A stretch of DNA of 59,604 nucleotides from Synergistaceae bacterium (GTDB lineage Bacteria > Synergistota > Synergistia > Synergistales > Aminobacteriaceae). Below are positions 1 through 8,855 of the stretch, piece after piece. The stretch is taken from the NCBI GenBank assembly GCA_018436595.1, contig JAHDLC010000031.1:1-59604 (forward strand), given 5' to 3'. The notes beneath the pieces are model-generated. The model saw only the letters and a list, made by a program, of their open reading frames with translations, was not told where the DNA came from and did no database searches. The position numbers were made by a program, and so were the translations under genes. The first letter of the stretch is position 1. Each line of letters begins with the position of its first letter.

Positions 1-1554
1 CAGGACCTTGAAAACCGTAAATTGTTGTCATGACATGGGAAAAGCAGTTAAAACGCCCATTTTATTCCTCAGGAAGCGGGGCGTTTTCCGTACGAATTCC
101 GCGAACATCCCCTCCAGGATGGTTTCTGTCAGGGCGATTCCGGCCCGGACGGCGGATTTCAGCATCTCCAGAAGGAGAGCGAGCGACGCGACGAAGGATA
201 TGTCTTCCAGCTCTTCGCAAAACCGGCAGAATAGTTCACCGTACGCCCGGTCATCCTCTGACCGTCTCAACTCGAAGGAGAGCATCATGTATCTCAGGAA
301 GACGATGCTCGTATGGGCCACCAGGGAATCGTAGCTTCTGGTCTGGAATTCTTTCCCCAGGCGGAGCATGCTCTTGCAGGCCTTGAAGAAGACCTCTATG
401 GACCAGCGCTTCCCGTAGATCCGGACAACTTCTTCGTCGGGAACGGAAGTATCGGTGCACAGAACGGCCAGCCAATCACGCTTCGCGCCGCTCTTCCTGT
501 TTCTCACGAACACGACCTTGACCGGCAGGGGAGCTTCCTGGGAGTCCTTCCCGCTGTCTACCTCCACGAGCACGGAACCGGGGATATCCTTTCTATCCAA
601 TCCCGGGGAGGCCTGCTGATACAGGTCTGCGAGCTTCATCCGCCTCTTCGTTCCGTCCTTCTGCACTACCAGGAACTGCAGGGAATTGAAGTCCTTGGCC
701 ATGGCGATGGAACGGATGCCTTTCCTGTGCACGGAGTGCAGAAACTGGTTGGTGGCAAACCAGGAATCGAAGAGAAGAAAGTCGGCCTTTATGCCGTTCT
801 GGAGCGTAGCGTCAAGAAGGATAAGGGCCGCTTCCGACGTCTTCATCACCGCTTCTTTCCGTCTCCGTGCCCCCGATGTTCTTCCGTCGGTGTCCGCGGC
901 TCCGAAGAATCGTTTCTCCTCCTTGGCCGAACCGAGAAGGGAGAATGCCAGGGGCAGAAAGGACCTTCCGTCGGACCAGCCGAGGGAGAGCATGCGGAAA
1001 CCTCTGAAGTATCGGTGAGCACAGTGGTCGTAGCATTTCGACAGAAGTTCCACCTTTTTGCTTCTGTTCCTCGAGTAGATGGAATCGTCGAGGATCAGAA
1101 CCCGGTCTCTTCTCTCCGTCGTGAGAGGGAGAAAGAAGGTGTCGAGAAGCCTCTTCGCGACGAGCAGGAGGAAGCGCCTCCAGTTGATCCGAGATTCCGA
1201 GAGGAAGCGGTAGAACGTGTCCTTGCCCCAGGGCAGGCAGTTCTCGCGCACCAGCTCGAAGAAGGTCTTCCTGAGGAAGACGAGGGCGAAGAGAAACTGC
1301 AGGATCCTGACGGGGGGAATTCCCTTTCCTGTCCTGGCTGAGCGGTTGAAGAGCCCTGAGATGCCGAAGGTGTGAAAAAACGCTGCGGCGGAACAAAGAG
1401 TATCGTCGTCAGAGCCGGCATGATGTAAAATGGGAGTCACGGGAAGGCCTCCTTTTGTAGTTTTGTTATCTCGCGACTACAATTTTACAAAACAGGGGCC
1501 TTCCTGTCATTTTTATCCAGTCATTTCAACGGTTTTTAGGCTGTCAAGGTCCTG
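1..1554 (-). mobile_element. Complete IS4-family insertion sequence
   Basis: The two ends carry matching terminal inverted repeats. The left end begins CAGGACCTTGA and continues AAACCG. The right end, read inward on the opposite strand, begins CAGGACCTTGA and reaches AAAACCG a few bases later. The element holds one transposase gene on the minus strand. Its left end coincides with base 1 of the window, so the target duplication cannot be checked. The right end lies 56 bases before the start of the MBL-fold gene, so the element may have supplied or disrupted that gene's promoter. Confidence 0.85.
28..1440 (-). CDS. IS4-family DDE transposase
   Basis: Cut-and-paste transposase of 470 residues acting on the surrounding inverted repeats. 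The catalytic aspartates fit ILDDSIYS (about residue 117) and LLFDSWFAT (about 224). The family's YREK signature (Y-2-R-3-E-6-K) is intact in YGKRWSIEVFFKACK near residue 345 and supplies the catalytic glutamate. The start is a GTG preceded by AAGGAGG at seven-base spacing. The frame is uninterrupted and the terminal repeats are present, so the copy looks functional. Assignment to a subgroup of IS4 is not possible by eye. Confidence 0.9.
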   Translation of the reverse strand: MTPILHHAGSDDDTLCSAAAFFHTFGISGLFNRSARTGKGIPPVRILQFLFALVFLRKTFFELVRENCLPWGKDTFYRFLSESRINWRRFLLLVAKRLLDTFFLPLTTERRDRVLILDDSIYSRNRSKKVELLSKCYDHCAHRYFRGFRMLSLGWSDGRSFLPLAFSLLGSAKEEKRFFGAADTDGRTSGARRRKEAVMKTSEAALILLDATLQNGIKADFLLFDSWFATNQFLHSVHRKGIRSIAMAKDFNSLQFLVVQKDGTKRRMKLADLYQQASPGLDRKDIPGSVLVEVDSGKDSQEAPLPVKVVFVRNRKSGAKRDWLAVLCTDTSVPDEEVVRIYGKRWSIEVFFKACKSMLRLGKEFQTRSYDSLVAHTSIVFLRYMMLSFELRRSEDDRAYGELFCRFCEELEDISFVASLALLLEMLKSAVRAGIALTETILEGMFAEFVRKTPRFLRNKMGVLTAFPMS

Positions 1555-1610
1555 CGAAAGTTGAGATATAATATGGTCAGTAAATTTAGCGGTTCAAGGG
1601 GGAATGAAGC

Positions 1611-2354
1611 ATGCTGAAACTGCTTTCCTTCATGACGGTGTTCCTGTTTCTGGGAGGCCTGTGGTACTGCGGGGCCGCTTCGGCGGCAGGATTTGAGGAA
1701 GACGTGTTCAGGACCTCCGCCGGAGAGGTGACCATCACCTTTCTCGGCCACGGAACCCTGATGTTCTCTGTCGGCGGCAGGGTGATCCACGTGGATCCCT
1801 ACAGCAAGGTCGCCGACTACTCGGCTCTTCCGAAGGCCGATGCGGTGCTGATAACCCACGAGCACCAGGATCACCTGGATACAGAGGCGCTGAAGCACAT
1901 AGTCACCGATGGGACCGATATCGTGCTGAACAGGAAAAGCGCGGCGGCCCTGGGCAAAGGGCGCATAATCGGCAACGGTGAAACAAAGAAAGTCCTCGGC
2001 ATAACAGTGGAAGCCGTGCCGGCCTACAATATCGTTCACAAGCGGGACAACGGCCAGCCGTTCCATCCGAAGGGAGAGCACAACGGCTACGTTCTCACCT
2101 TCGGCGACACACGGATCTACGTAGCGGGGGATACGGAGAACATCCCCGAGATGAAGGAGCTGAAGGATATTTCCATCGCCTTCCTGCCCATGAACCTTCC
2201 CTACACCATGACGCCGGAGATGGCGGCGGACGCCGCCCTCTCCTTCCGGCCCAAAATCCTCTACCCCTATCACTACGGGCAGACGGATCCGGAAAAGCTT
2301 GTGGACCTCCTGAAGGACTCGGGGATTGAAGTTCGGGTCAGAAAGATGAGCTAG
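1611..2354 (+). CDS. Exported MBL-fold metal-dependent hydrolase (UlaG-like)
   Basis: A 247-residue protein with a Sec signal peptide (residues 1-26, cleavage likely after ASA) followed by a metallo-beta-lactamase fold. The metal-binding motif HEHQDHLD sits near residue 84, with further candidate ligands in VAGDTE (about 178) and YPYHYG (about 222). The short single-domain architecture resembles the UlaG-like or YycJ-like L-ascorbate-6-phosphate lactonase group, but export argues against that substrate. An AAGGGGGA ribosome binding site precedes ATG 1611. A TATAAT box lies at 1567-1572, just outside the IS4 end. The substrate is unknown. Confidence 0.85.
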   Translation: MLKLLSFMTVFLFLGGLWYCGAASAAGFEEDVFRTSAGEVTITFLGHGTLMFSVGGRVIHVDPYSKVADYSALPKADAVLITHEHQDHLDTEALKHIVTDGTDIVLNRKSAAALGKGRIIGNGETKKVLGITVEAVPAYNIVHKRDNGQPFHPKGEHNGYVLTFGDTRIYVAGDTENIPEMKELKDISIAFLPMNLPYTMTPEMAADAALSFRPKILYPYHYGQTDPEKLVDLLKDSGIEVRVRKMS

Positions 2355-2409
2355 GGAGAGCCGGAACGGCCTTTGCCTCCCGTCAACCCGGGGCGGCATT
2401 GCTGTTTCT

Positions 2410-2628
2410 GTCATCCTGAGGAGCGAACGCGACGAAGGATTCCCTTTGGTCCGGGATCGTAAAATTTCGAGGTCCTGAGCGGAGCGAAGGACGACAGAGG
2501 AAGAGTGTCATCCTGAGACCGGGTTTGGGGTTTGTCATCCTGAGGAGCGACAGCGACGAAGGATCTTTTTTGTTCCGGGGCCTCAATGGCGAAATCCTCC
2601 CCACGCTGCGCTCGGGATGACAAAATAG
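2410..2628. repeat. Dispersed palindromic repeat cluster
   Basis: Two or three copies of the window-wide repeat, recognisable by GTCATCCTGAGGAGCGA, GACGAAGGAT and the closing CTCGGGATGACA. No gene is supported in this roughly 320-base gap after the MBL-fold gene. The short open frames here are by-products of the stop-poor repeat. Confidence 0.75.
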
Positions 2629-2641
2629 AGGAATCAGGAAG

Positions 2642-2677
2642 AAAAAGGTGGCCGGGACATTGTGTCCCGGCTTTTTT
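2642..2677. terminator. Bidirectional intrinsic terminator
   Basis: A perfect nine-base-pair stem GCCGGGACA / TGTCCCGGC with loop TTG at 2651-2671 is followed by T6 on the plus strand and, across CACC, by T5 on the minus strand. It sits between the convergent MBL-fold gene and MFS gene and can end both transcripts. Confidence 0.85.
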
Positions 2678-3828
2678 CATACCCTCCCTTTTTTTCCGGG
2701 CAGCCACATGACCGTGGTCATCACCGCGGTGGCGATGCAGATCAGGGTAAAGAGAAGAAATGCCTGCCGGGTTCCCAACAGGGTGCAGCCGAACCCCATG
2801 TAGAGAGGAAGGATGAACCAGCTCAGGTCCATGGAGAAGTGGACCAGCGCCGAGGCCTTCGCCCGGAGACGGGGCGCGGCGAGATCCGCCGTGAGGGCGA
2901 GATGGGCGGGGTATCCGTATCCCATGCCCATGCCGTAGAAAAATCCCCAGAAGACCAGCCCGAGGGAAGAGTCGGCGAAGGCGAGGCCGAGAAGGCAGAG
3001 GGCCATGACGAGGAAGGAGGGGCCGGCGAAGACGGTCCTCTGGTACCGGTTGAAGAGGTTTCTTCCCGCCGTCCGGACGAAGAGGGCCCCCGCCCCGAGG
3101 GAGAAGATGAACCACGAGGGGACGAGCCCCTTTTCCAGAAGCACCGTGCCGATGAAGACGATGGATGCGTCGCACAGGCCGAAGAAGAAGCATGAGAAGA
3201 CGATTTTCCCCGCAGGCGTTTCCCGGAAGAGGTCGCCGTAGGTCCCCCATTCCATGGGCTGGTCCTGTCCCGGGGAGCCCTGGAACCGGGCGGGCCTGAG
3301 CCGGAGGGCCAGGGAGAAGGAGAGGGCCGCCGCCGCCAGGGGAAGTATCATGAAGAACCGGTCCAGGCCGCTCCGGACAAGGTAGTCGGTGAGGGGGACC
3401 ACGGTGAACATGGGGATGAGGCTTCCCACGGAGACGAGGACGAATCCGAGCCCCCGCTTCGATTCTTCGATGACGAGGGCCTGGTAGGTGGTGAGGGCCA
3501 CCATGAAAATGCTGTATGCCAACCCCATGACCACCCTCACTCCGACGAACCAGCCGAAGGCACCCTGGTAGAGTTGGAGGGCCAGGGCGCAGGCGATGCA
3601 GACGCCGGAGGACCAGATCATGCTCTTTCTCACGCCGATCCGTTCGGTGATCCAGCTTCCCACCGGCCGGACCGCCGTGGTGGCGGCATAGAAGACGCCG
3701 ACGAGGATCCCCGCCGACGCCGCGGAGTATCCCCTCCCGGCAAGGTAGGGGGCGAGGAAGAAGAATGCGTTGGAATAGGAATAGATTGCGAAATTGATAA
3801 TCAAGAGAGACAGAATAAGCCTGTCCAT
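2677..3828 (-). CDS. Major facilitator superfamily transporter
   Basis: A 383-residue membrane protein with about 12 hydrophobic helices and the MFS layout: a GERIGVRKS-type loop 2-3 motif (ITERIGVRKS) near residue 62 and a repeat of the fold after the central loop (about 195-215). The chosen start, MDRLILSLL, has GAGGAGG nine bases upstream; a longer upstream frame lacks membrane character. The gene stands alone between a terminator and the diguanylate cyclase. The substrate cannot be predicted; drug efflux or organic-acid export are both possible. Confidence 0.85.
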   Translation of the reverse strand: MDRLILSLLIINFAIYSYSNAFFFLAPYLAGRGYSAASAGILVGVFYAATTAVRPVGSWITERIGVRKSMIWSSGVCIACALALQLYQGAFGWFVGVRVVMGLAYSIFMVALTTYQALVIEESKRGLGFVLVSVGSLIPMFTVVPLTDYLVRSGLDRFFMILPLAAAALSFSLALRLRPARFQGSPGQDQPMEWGTYGDLFRETPAGKIVFSCFFFGLCDASIVFIGTVLLEKGLVPSWFIFSLGAGALFVRTAGRNLFNRYQRTVFAGPSFLVMALCLLGLAFADSSLGLVFWGFFYGMGMGYGYPAHLALTADLAAPRLRAKASALVHFSMDLSWFILPLYMGFGCTLLGTRQAFLLFTLICIATAVMTTVMWLPGKKGRV

Positions 3829-3905
3829 TCTGGCGGCCTCCTCGGTGCCGTTATGGTCCGGGGCGGTTCCGGACGGGTGTATTGTATGCTCCCGGGGGAG
3901 TTGGT

Positions 3906-4964
3906 TCAATCCTTTCCGCAGAGTGAGGCAAATGCGGGGGTGAGCATAGCTCCGGATACGATGCATCCCTTGCCCTTCGATTTCGCCTCGTAGAGGGCCG
4001 CGTCGGCCTTTCTGAAGGCATCCTCCGGGGACGAACCGCCCGGAGCGAACGCCACGCCGAGGGACACGCTCAGGTACGGAGCGCAGCTTCGAAGCTGGCG
4101 GCAGATATTTTCCGCGATCACCAGGCCGTTGTTCTCCGGGCAGGCGGGGAGAAGGACGGCAAATTCGTCCCCCCCTATCCTGCAGGCGATGTCGTCTCTC
4201 CGGACGGCCCGGGAGACGGCTGCAGCCATTTTTTTCAGGGCTTCATCCCCCGCCTGGTGTCCGTGGACGTCGTTGATGTCCTTGAAATCGTCGAGGTCGA
4301 GAATAAGGAGGGTGACTCCGGTTCCCTCCCGGAGCATCCGGGCAAGGTGTTCGTCGAAATGGCGCCGGTTGAAGAGTCCCGTGAGAGGATCCCTGCTGGC
4401 CATGTCCCGTGCCTGCCGCTCGGCGGTTGACAGGGCGGCGAGTTCCCTGGAGGTATTTCTTTGCAGCATGGAGAAAAAGTACATGCTGGAGACGATGAAA
4501 ATATAGCAGATGGCCAGGTTTGCTGTTTCTCCCCGGAAGTCCCCGGCCAGGAGAAAGGTGCCGAGGAAGGAAAATGCGTTGATCACGAGATAGGTGAAGA
4601 ACACGTCCCGTCGCCGGAACTGCATGAAAACCCATGTCCCCAGAAGGGTGACGATATGCCGGAGGAGGAGGGTGAAGAAGCCCGCTTCGAGGAAGGAAGC
4701 CCCCAGGGGCAGCAGGTTCAGGAAGAGCAGGATGGGCGGAACGAATCCCCGGACGGCCGAAATGGGCATGGCGTTCATCCTGAGGCGGAAAAACAGGAAA
4801 AGGGAGGCGAGGAAAAAGTCCAGCACCGCCAGGAGATGATATCCCATCAGCACGTCGGCCCAGCCTGCGGCGAGAAACCAGACCGCTGTGATGACGCTGA
4901 GGAGACGGAGGGCGGGCAATTCTCTTTCGAGTCGGTTTCCCCTGTGAACGGTGCGGTATGCCAT
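3906..4964 (-). CDS. Membrane-bound diguanylate cyclase
   Basis: A 352-residue protein making cyclic di-GMP from two GTP. The N-terminal half (residues 1-170) has about six membrane helices. A short linker leads to a GGDEF domain with DPLTGLFNRR near 193, the nucleotide-site LILDLDDFKDIND near 223, and an intact catalytic signature RIGGDEFAVL near 262. An inhibitory RxxD site is plausible upstream but not certain. I chose the ATG at 4964 because GGGAGG lies six bases before it; a start 12 codons upstream has no such site. Input is probably sensed in the membrane or periplasm. Confidence 0.9.
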   Translation of the reverse strand: MAYRTVHRGNRLERELPALRLLSVITAVWFLAAGWADVLMGYHLLAVLDFFLASLFLFFRLRMNAMPISAVRGFVPPILLFLNLLPLGASFLEAGFFTLLLRHIVTLLGTWVFMQFRRRDVFFTYLVINAFSFLGTFLLAGDFRGETANLAICYIFIVSSMYFFSMLQRNTSRELAALSTAERQARDMASRDPLTGLFNRRHFDEHLARMLREGTGVTLLILDLDDFKDINDVHGHQAGDEALKKMAAAVSRAVRRDDIACRIGGDEFAVLLPACPENNGLVIAENICRQLRSCAPYLSVSLGVAFAPGGSSPEDAFRKADAALYEAKSKGKGCIVSGAMLTPAFASLCGKD

Positions 4965-5021
4965 TGCAGCCTCCCGGACTTTGTTGACTGCCTGCGACAA
5001 GGATTATACCCTCCATGAGGC

Positions 5022-5063
5022 GGGAAAAAAAGAGCCCTTTCCCGGCCTGGGCCGGAAAAGGGC
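5022..5063 (-). terminator. Intrinsic terminator after the ferredoxin gene
   Basis: On the minus strand GCCCTTTTCCGG pairs with CCGGGAAAGGGC (5034-5063) and is followed by a run of seven Ts. It lies 26 bases after the ferredoxin stop and separates it from the diguanylate cyclase. Confidence 0.85.
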
Positions 5064-5088
5064 GGATTCAGCCTTTTCCGAAAGCGGA

Positions 5089-5259
5089 TTACTGGGTAAT
5101 CGCGTTCACGGGGCAGACGGACACGCAGCTGCCGCACTCGATGCAGCTCTCGTCCACAAGCGCCTTGCCGTCAACCATGGAAATGGCTTCCACGGGGCAG
5201 GTGCCGACACAGGTCTCGCAACCTACGCATGCATCCTTGTCCACGACTGCTTTTGCCAT
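5089..5259 (-). CDS. 2[4Fe-4S] ferredoxin
   Basis: A 56-residue clostridial-type ferredoxin. Two classic cluster motifs are present: CVGCETCVGTCP (from residue 11) and CIECGSCVSVCP (from residue 39), each CxxCxxCxxxCP. It is a soluble low-potential electron carrier for reductases and hydrogenases in anaerobes. The start has GGAGG seven bases upstream. A strong promoter (TTGCCC, 17 bases, TATAAT) sits at 5337-5309, inside the end of gpsA, and a terminator follows, so this is a monocistronic, probably highly expressed gene. Confidence 0.95.
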   Translation of the reverse strand: MAKAVVDKDACVGCETCVGTCPVEAISMVDGKALVDESCIECGSCVSVCPVNAITQ

Positions 5260-5308
5260 TGTTCATTCCTCCTCGGATATAGTCTGCTGGTACACTGTGC
5301 CGGTCCGG

Positions 5309-5337
5309 ATTATACCCCACTTTCTTTTTCCGGGCAA
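5309..5337 (-). promoter_or_regulatory. Sigma-70-type promoter of the ferredoxin gene
   Basis: On the minus strand TTGCCC (5337-5332), a 17-base spacer and a perfect TATAAT (5314-5309). The -35 region overlaps the 3' end of gpsA. The leader before the ferredoxin ATG is about 45 bases. Confidence 0.75.
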
Positions 5338-6356
5338 CTTGAAGAGCCCCAGAGTATGGCGGGAGGGTATTCCGCTTTTGGGTCCCTGGTGAGCAGCCGT
5401 TCCAGTTCTTCCGCCGGGGAAGCGCCTTCATACAGCAGGCGGTGGACCCCCCTGGAGATGGGCATGTCCACTGAAAGGCTTACAGCCGCTTCGGTCACAG
5501 CCCTGACGGTATAGGCTCCCTCGGCCACCTGGCCGATCTCCTTCCTGGCCTCTTCCAGGGAAAGACCCCGTCCGAGAGCCATGCCGAGCCTGAAATTCCG
5601 CGACTGGGAGCTGTAGCAGGTGAGGACCAGGTCTCCCATTCCAGCAAGGCCCGCGAGTGTGAGGGGATGGGCGCCGAGAGCTTCGCCGAACCTCATGATC
5701 TCCGCCAGCCCCCTGCTCACCAGAGCCGCCCGGGCGTTGTCCCCCAGGCCGAGGGACGAGGCCAGCCCGGAGGCGATGGCCATGATGTTTTTCACCGCCC
5801 CCCCGGTCTCGGTACCGGCAACGTCATGGGATGTATAGATCCTGAGCCGGGACGTGTTGAGCAGGGACTGCCAGAAAAGAGCGGACCCTTCGTTCCCGGA
5901 GGCGACGGTCACCGCCGTGGGAAGCCCCCTGGCAACCTCTTCAGCGAAACTCGGCCCGGAGAGGACCGAATAGAGCCCGACGGGAAGGATCTCCCTCACG
6001 ATTTCGCTGATCCGTTTTCCCGTGTCGATCTCTATGCCCTTGGCCACGTTGCAGATTTCCGTCCGGCCGGTGCAGTATGCTCCCAGCCCGGGGAGAAATT
6101 CCCTGAGCGTCTGGGTGGGGAGGGCCAGTATCCAGTAGTGTGAAAACAGGGCCGCCTCCTCGATGCCGGATGTCGCCGATACTCCTGCAGGGAGGGGGAT
6201 GTCACGGAGATAGTCCGGGTTTTTTCCCGTGGCGGTGATTGCTCTCGCCTGCTCGCTTCTTCTGCACCAGAGACAGACTGAATGCCCCGAAGCCGCCGCC
6301 GATGCCGCCAGGGCGGTGCCCCAGCTTCCTCCGCCGAAAACCGTCAGTTCAGCCAT
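5310..6356 (-). CDS. gpsA: NAD(P)+-dependent glycerol-3-phosphate dehydrogenase
   Basis: A 348-residue cytosolic enzyme reducing dihydroxyacetone phosphate to sn-glycerol-3-phosphate for phospholipid synthesis. The Rossmann motif GGGSWGTALA is at residues 8-17. The conserved SGPSFAEEVARGLPTAV stretch lies near 132 and the catalytic lysine in TGGAVKNIMAIASG near 185. GLAGMGDLVLTCYS near 238 is the C-terminal substrate-site signature. AAGGAGG precedes the start. The first eight bases overlap the end of the upstream MFS gene, so the two are co-transcribed. Confidence 0.95.
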   Translation of the reverse strand: MAELTVFGGGSWGTALAASAAASGHSVCLWCRRSEQARAITATGKNPDYLRDIPLPAGVSATSGIEEAALFSHYWILALPTQTLREFLPGLGAYCTGRTEICNVAKGIEIDTGKRISEIVREILPVGLYSVLSGPSFAEEVARGLPTAVTVASGNEGSALFWQSLLNTSRLRIYTSHDVAGTETGGAVKNIMAIASGLASSLGLGDNARAALVSRGLAEIMRFGEALGAHPLTLAGLAGMGDLVLTCYSSQSRNFRLGMALGRGLSLEEARKEIGQVAEGAYTVRAVTEAAVSLSVDMPISRGVHRLLYEGASPAEELERLLTRDPKAEYPPAILWGSSSCPEKESGV

Positions 6357-7536
6357 TGTGTACCTCCTTTCCCTTCCCGTCCTTTCCGTCCGGTGTGGCC
6401 GGCGTGAACAGAAGCAGCGCCGAGCCGGCGAACATGAGCGCTACGCCGGCGGTTATGGCGGGAACGAGGGACCCCGTAAGGTCCCGAAGAAATCCCGAAA
6501 CCAGGGGGGCCACCACGGCGGACGACATGACCGAGCCGTTGAAAAAGCCCACCGCAGCCCCCATGGAACCGGGGTGCCGCCTGCTGACGATATCGCCCAC
6601 CCACGAGATGGCGATGGGGGTAAAAGCCGTGTTGCTGAAGAGCCCGAAGAGAAGCAGCGTCCCGACGATGGCAGGAGTTCCCTGGGCCCTTGTGAGAAGG
6701 AAAAGGGCCGCGGCGCTCAGCGGGAGGACGAAGAGAGCCGTCCGTTTCCTGCCCAGACGGTCGGAGAGCCGACCCCAGAGAATGCCTCCCGGGAGAGCCG
6801 TCAATGCGATGAGGCCGGTGTAGAGCCCGGACTGGGTCAGGGAGAACCCCCGCTCCGCCTGGAGGAACGTTGGGCCCCAGGTGGCCGCAGCCCAGAAGCC
6901 ATAGAGGGACGTGAATGTGGCCAGGTTGATCTTCCAGATGTCCCTGTCGCGGAACAGCCTGCCGTAGGCCGCAAAGGACGGGGAGACGTCATTTCGGACG
7001 TCGGGGAGGTACTTCATGAACATGAAGATTACAAGGACGGAGGGAACTGCCAGGAGAATGAAGGGGATCCTGTAGCTGCCGAAGAACTGGTAGAGGGGGC
7101 CGCTGACCGCCATCCCCCCGATGGTGCCCACGGCCATGCCGATTCCGATGAGACCCGAGCTGAGCCCCCGCTTTTCCGCCGGGACGGTGGAGAGCATGGT
7201 TCCGAAGCAGCAGGGGTAGTAGGCGGAAGCTCCGAAGCCGTGGAGCCCCGAGAAAAAGAGCAGGAGTGCGTAGGATGTGCCGAAGAGCCCGAATCCGAGG
7301 ATTCCGAGGCCTGAAAGGGCAAACATGAAAATCAGGACTCGTTTCGCACCCCACCTGTCGGCGGCGAATCCGCTGGGGATCTGGGGCAGGACGTACAGCA
7401 GGAAATATGTGCTGGTTATGGCCCCGGCGCTGGCGGATGATATGCCGAGACTGTCGGCGATAACGGAGAGAAGAGGGTACAGGGCGGTCCTGTCTGCGTA
7501 CAGAACGGCCCAGCCAAGAATAAGAGCCAGGATCAC
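6349..7536 (-). CDS. Major facilitator superfamily transporter (ACS-like)
   Basis: A 395-residue, roughly 12-helix transporter. The loop 2-3 motif GFAADRWGAKRVL is near residue 57, and the second-half equivalent GRLSDRLGRKRT near 255. The arrangement, including an aspartate-rich first helix (YADRTALYP), resembles the anion:cation symporter group carrying organic acids, though this is only a family-level suggestion. Translation starts at a GTG with GGGAGG seven bases upstream. The stop overlaps gpsA by eight bases, an unexpected coupling to lipid biosynthesis. Confidence 0.85.
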   Translation of the reverse strand: MILALILGWAVLYADRTALYPLLSVIADSLGISSASAGAITSTYFLLYVLPQIPSGFAADRWGAKRVLIFMFALSGLGILGFGLFGTSYALLLFFSGLHGFGASAYYPCCFGTMLSTVPAEKRGLSSGLIGIGMAVGTIGGMAVSGPLYQFFGSYRIPFILLAVPSVLVIFMFMKYLPDVRNDVSPSFAAYGRLFRDRDIWKINLATFTSLYGFWAAATWGPTFLQAERGFSLTQSGLYTGLIALTALPGGILWGRLSDRLGRKRTALFVLPLSAAALFLLTRAQGTPAIVGTLLLFGLFSNTAFTPIAISWVGDIVSRRHPGSMGAAVGFFNGSVMSSAVVAPLVSGFLRDLTGSLVPAITAGVALMFAGSALLLFTPATPDGKDGKGKEVHNG

Positions 7537-7607
7537 GGTATATTCCTCCCAGTATGGTTGTGTAGCGTCTATTGTATCCCTTTTCGCCGGGAAGGAAGAG
7601 CGGGAAA

Positions 7608-7652
7608 TTGCCAGACTTCATCGGGAGGGCTACAATACATCAGGTAATGTAT
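7608..7652 (+). promoter_or_regulatory. Promoter and possible operator of the sensor kinase gene
   Basis: TTGCCA (7608-7613), a 17-base spacer and TACAAT (7631-7636) form a good sigma-70 promoter. An inverted repeat, ATACAT and ATGTAT separated by six bases (7635-7652), overlaps the -10 box and start point and could bind a regulator. Confidence 0.6.
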
Positions 7653-7677
7653 CTGTTCCTGACGGGAGGAATCTGGA

Positions 7678-8817
7678 ATGGCGCCGGACGACATGGCCAT
7701 GAGGCTGAAGGAAATCCAGGACAAGGTGAGCGAATCACTGCAATACAGCATCGACAGCCTCGTTACGCTCCGGGAGGAGGAGCGGGAGCGCCTTTTCGAA
7801 ATCCGGACCCGGCGGGAGGGCGTGCAGAAAGAACTCAACGAGGTCATCGTGGCGTCGGAAAAAGCCGAGGCGGAGTACAGGCGATCCAGGCAGGTCCTCC
7901 TGGATGCCTCCAGGTCCGGGAACGAGTCCAGGGAAAAAGAAGCCTACGAGCGGGCCATGAACCTCATGAAAATCAGGGGGGCCTTCGAGGAGAGAGAAAA
8001 ACACCTGGCCGCCCAGCGGGACGATCTTGACCGGGAGGAGCGCCGTATCGAACGGCTCATCGCCCGGAGCGAGGAGATGGGCAACCGGTTCAGGGTTGTG
8101 CTCAATCTGCTCAACTTCAGCATCGAGGATGAAGGATCGGGTACCCTTTCTCCCGAGCAAAAAGAGTTCAGCGCTGGGCTCCTGCTGGCGGAGCGGGAAA
8201 GCATATCCCTCTCCCGGGAGCTCCATGACGGCCCGATTCAGAAATTTTCCGCCGCCGGCCTGATGATCGATCTCGCCGGAGAATTCCTCTCCCGGGGGGA
8301 TTTCGGGAAGGCGAAGGAAGAACTCGCCAGAACCCGTTCCCACATCGGGGATGCCCTGGAGGAATTCCGCTCGTTCCTCTTCCAGCTCAACCCCACCGGC
8401 CTCAAGGAGGGGTTCGATGTCGCCCTGAGCCGCCTCGTCGCCCAAACCTCCTCCCTGTCCGGAGCGGACGTGCGCTATGCCGTGGAAGGTCAGTCCGACC
8501 TGATTTCCCTCCCCATGCGGACCACCGTGTTCAAGATCATCCAGCAGGCGGTGGTCAACGCCGTGAAAAACGGAAAGGCACGCCGCATCAGGGTTCTTGT
8601 GAGCATAGGCAGGGAAATGCTGCGGGTGAAGATCGTCGATGACGGGCTCGGCTTCGACGTTGAAAAAGTGCGGAGCGAGGCCGAGGAAAAAGGCGCCTGG
8701 GGGCTGGTCAACATGGAAGACCGGGCCGCCATGATAGGGGGGGAGTTCTCCGTCCTCAGCGAACCCGGAAAAGGAGCCACGGTCTCCCTCGCGGTTCCCC
8801 TCCCCGTGAAACGATAG
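7678..8817 (+). CDS. DegS/NarX-type cytoplasmic sensor histidine kinase
   Basis: A 379-residue kinase without membrane segments. Residues 8-140 are highly charged and heptad-like, a long coiled coil of the DegS sensor kind. A HisKA_3 dimerisation domain follows with phospho-acceptor His183 in SRELHDGPIQ. The HATPase domain carries the N-box QAVVNAVKNG near 296 and the G1 box VDDGLGFD near 320. Such kinases normally phosphorylate a NarL/FixJ-type response regulator, but none is encoded nearby, so this is an orphan. GGGAGG precedes the ATG by about eight bases. Confidence 0.88.
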   Translation: MAPDDMAMRLKEIQDKVSESLQYSIDSLVTLREEERERLFEIRTRREGVQKELNEVIVASEKAEAEYRRSRQVLLDASRSGNESREKEAYERAMNLMKIRGAFEEREKHLAAQRDDLDREERRIERLIARSEEMGNRFRVVLNLLNFSIEDEGSGTLSPEQKEFSAGLLLAERESISLSRELHDGPIQKFSAAGLMIDLAGEFLSRGDFGKAKEELARTRSHIGDALEEFRSFLFQLNPTGLKEGFDVALSRLVAQTSSLSGADVRYAVEGQSDLISLPMRTTVFKIIQQAVVNAVKNGKARRIRVLVSIGREMLRVKIVDDGLGFDVEKVRSEAEEKGAWGLVNMEDRAAMIGGEFSVLSEPGKGATVSLAVPLPVKR

Positions 8818-8822
8818 GCACA

Positions 8823-8855
8823 GGGCCGCCCCGGTTGGGAGGCGGCCCTTTTTTT
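8823..8855 (+). terminator. Intrinsic terminator after the sensor kinase
   Basis: GGGCCGCC pairs with GGCGGCCC around an approximately nine-base loop and is followed by T7. It lies five bases after the kinase stop and overlaps the last codons of the convergent typA gene. Confidence 0.85.
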
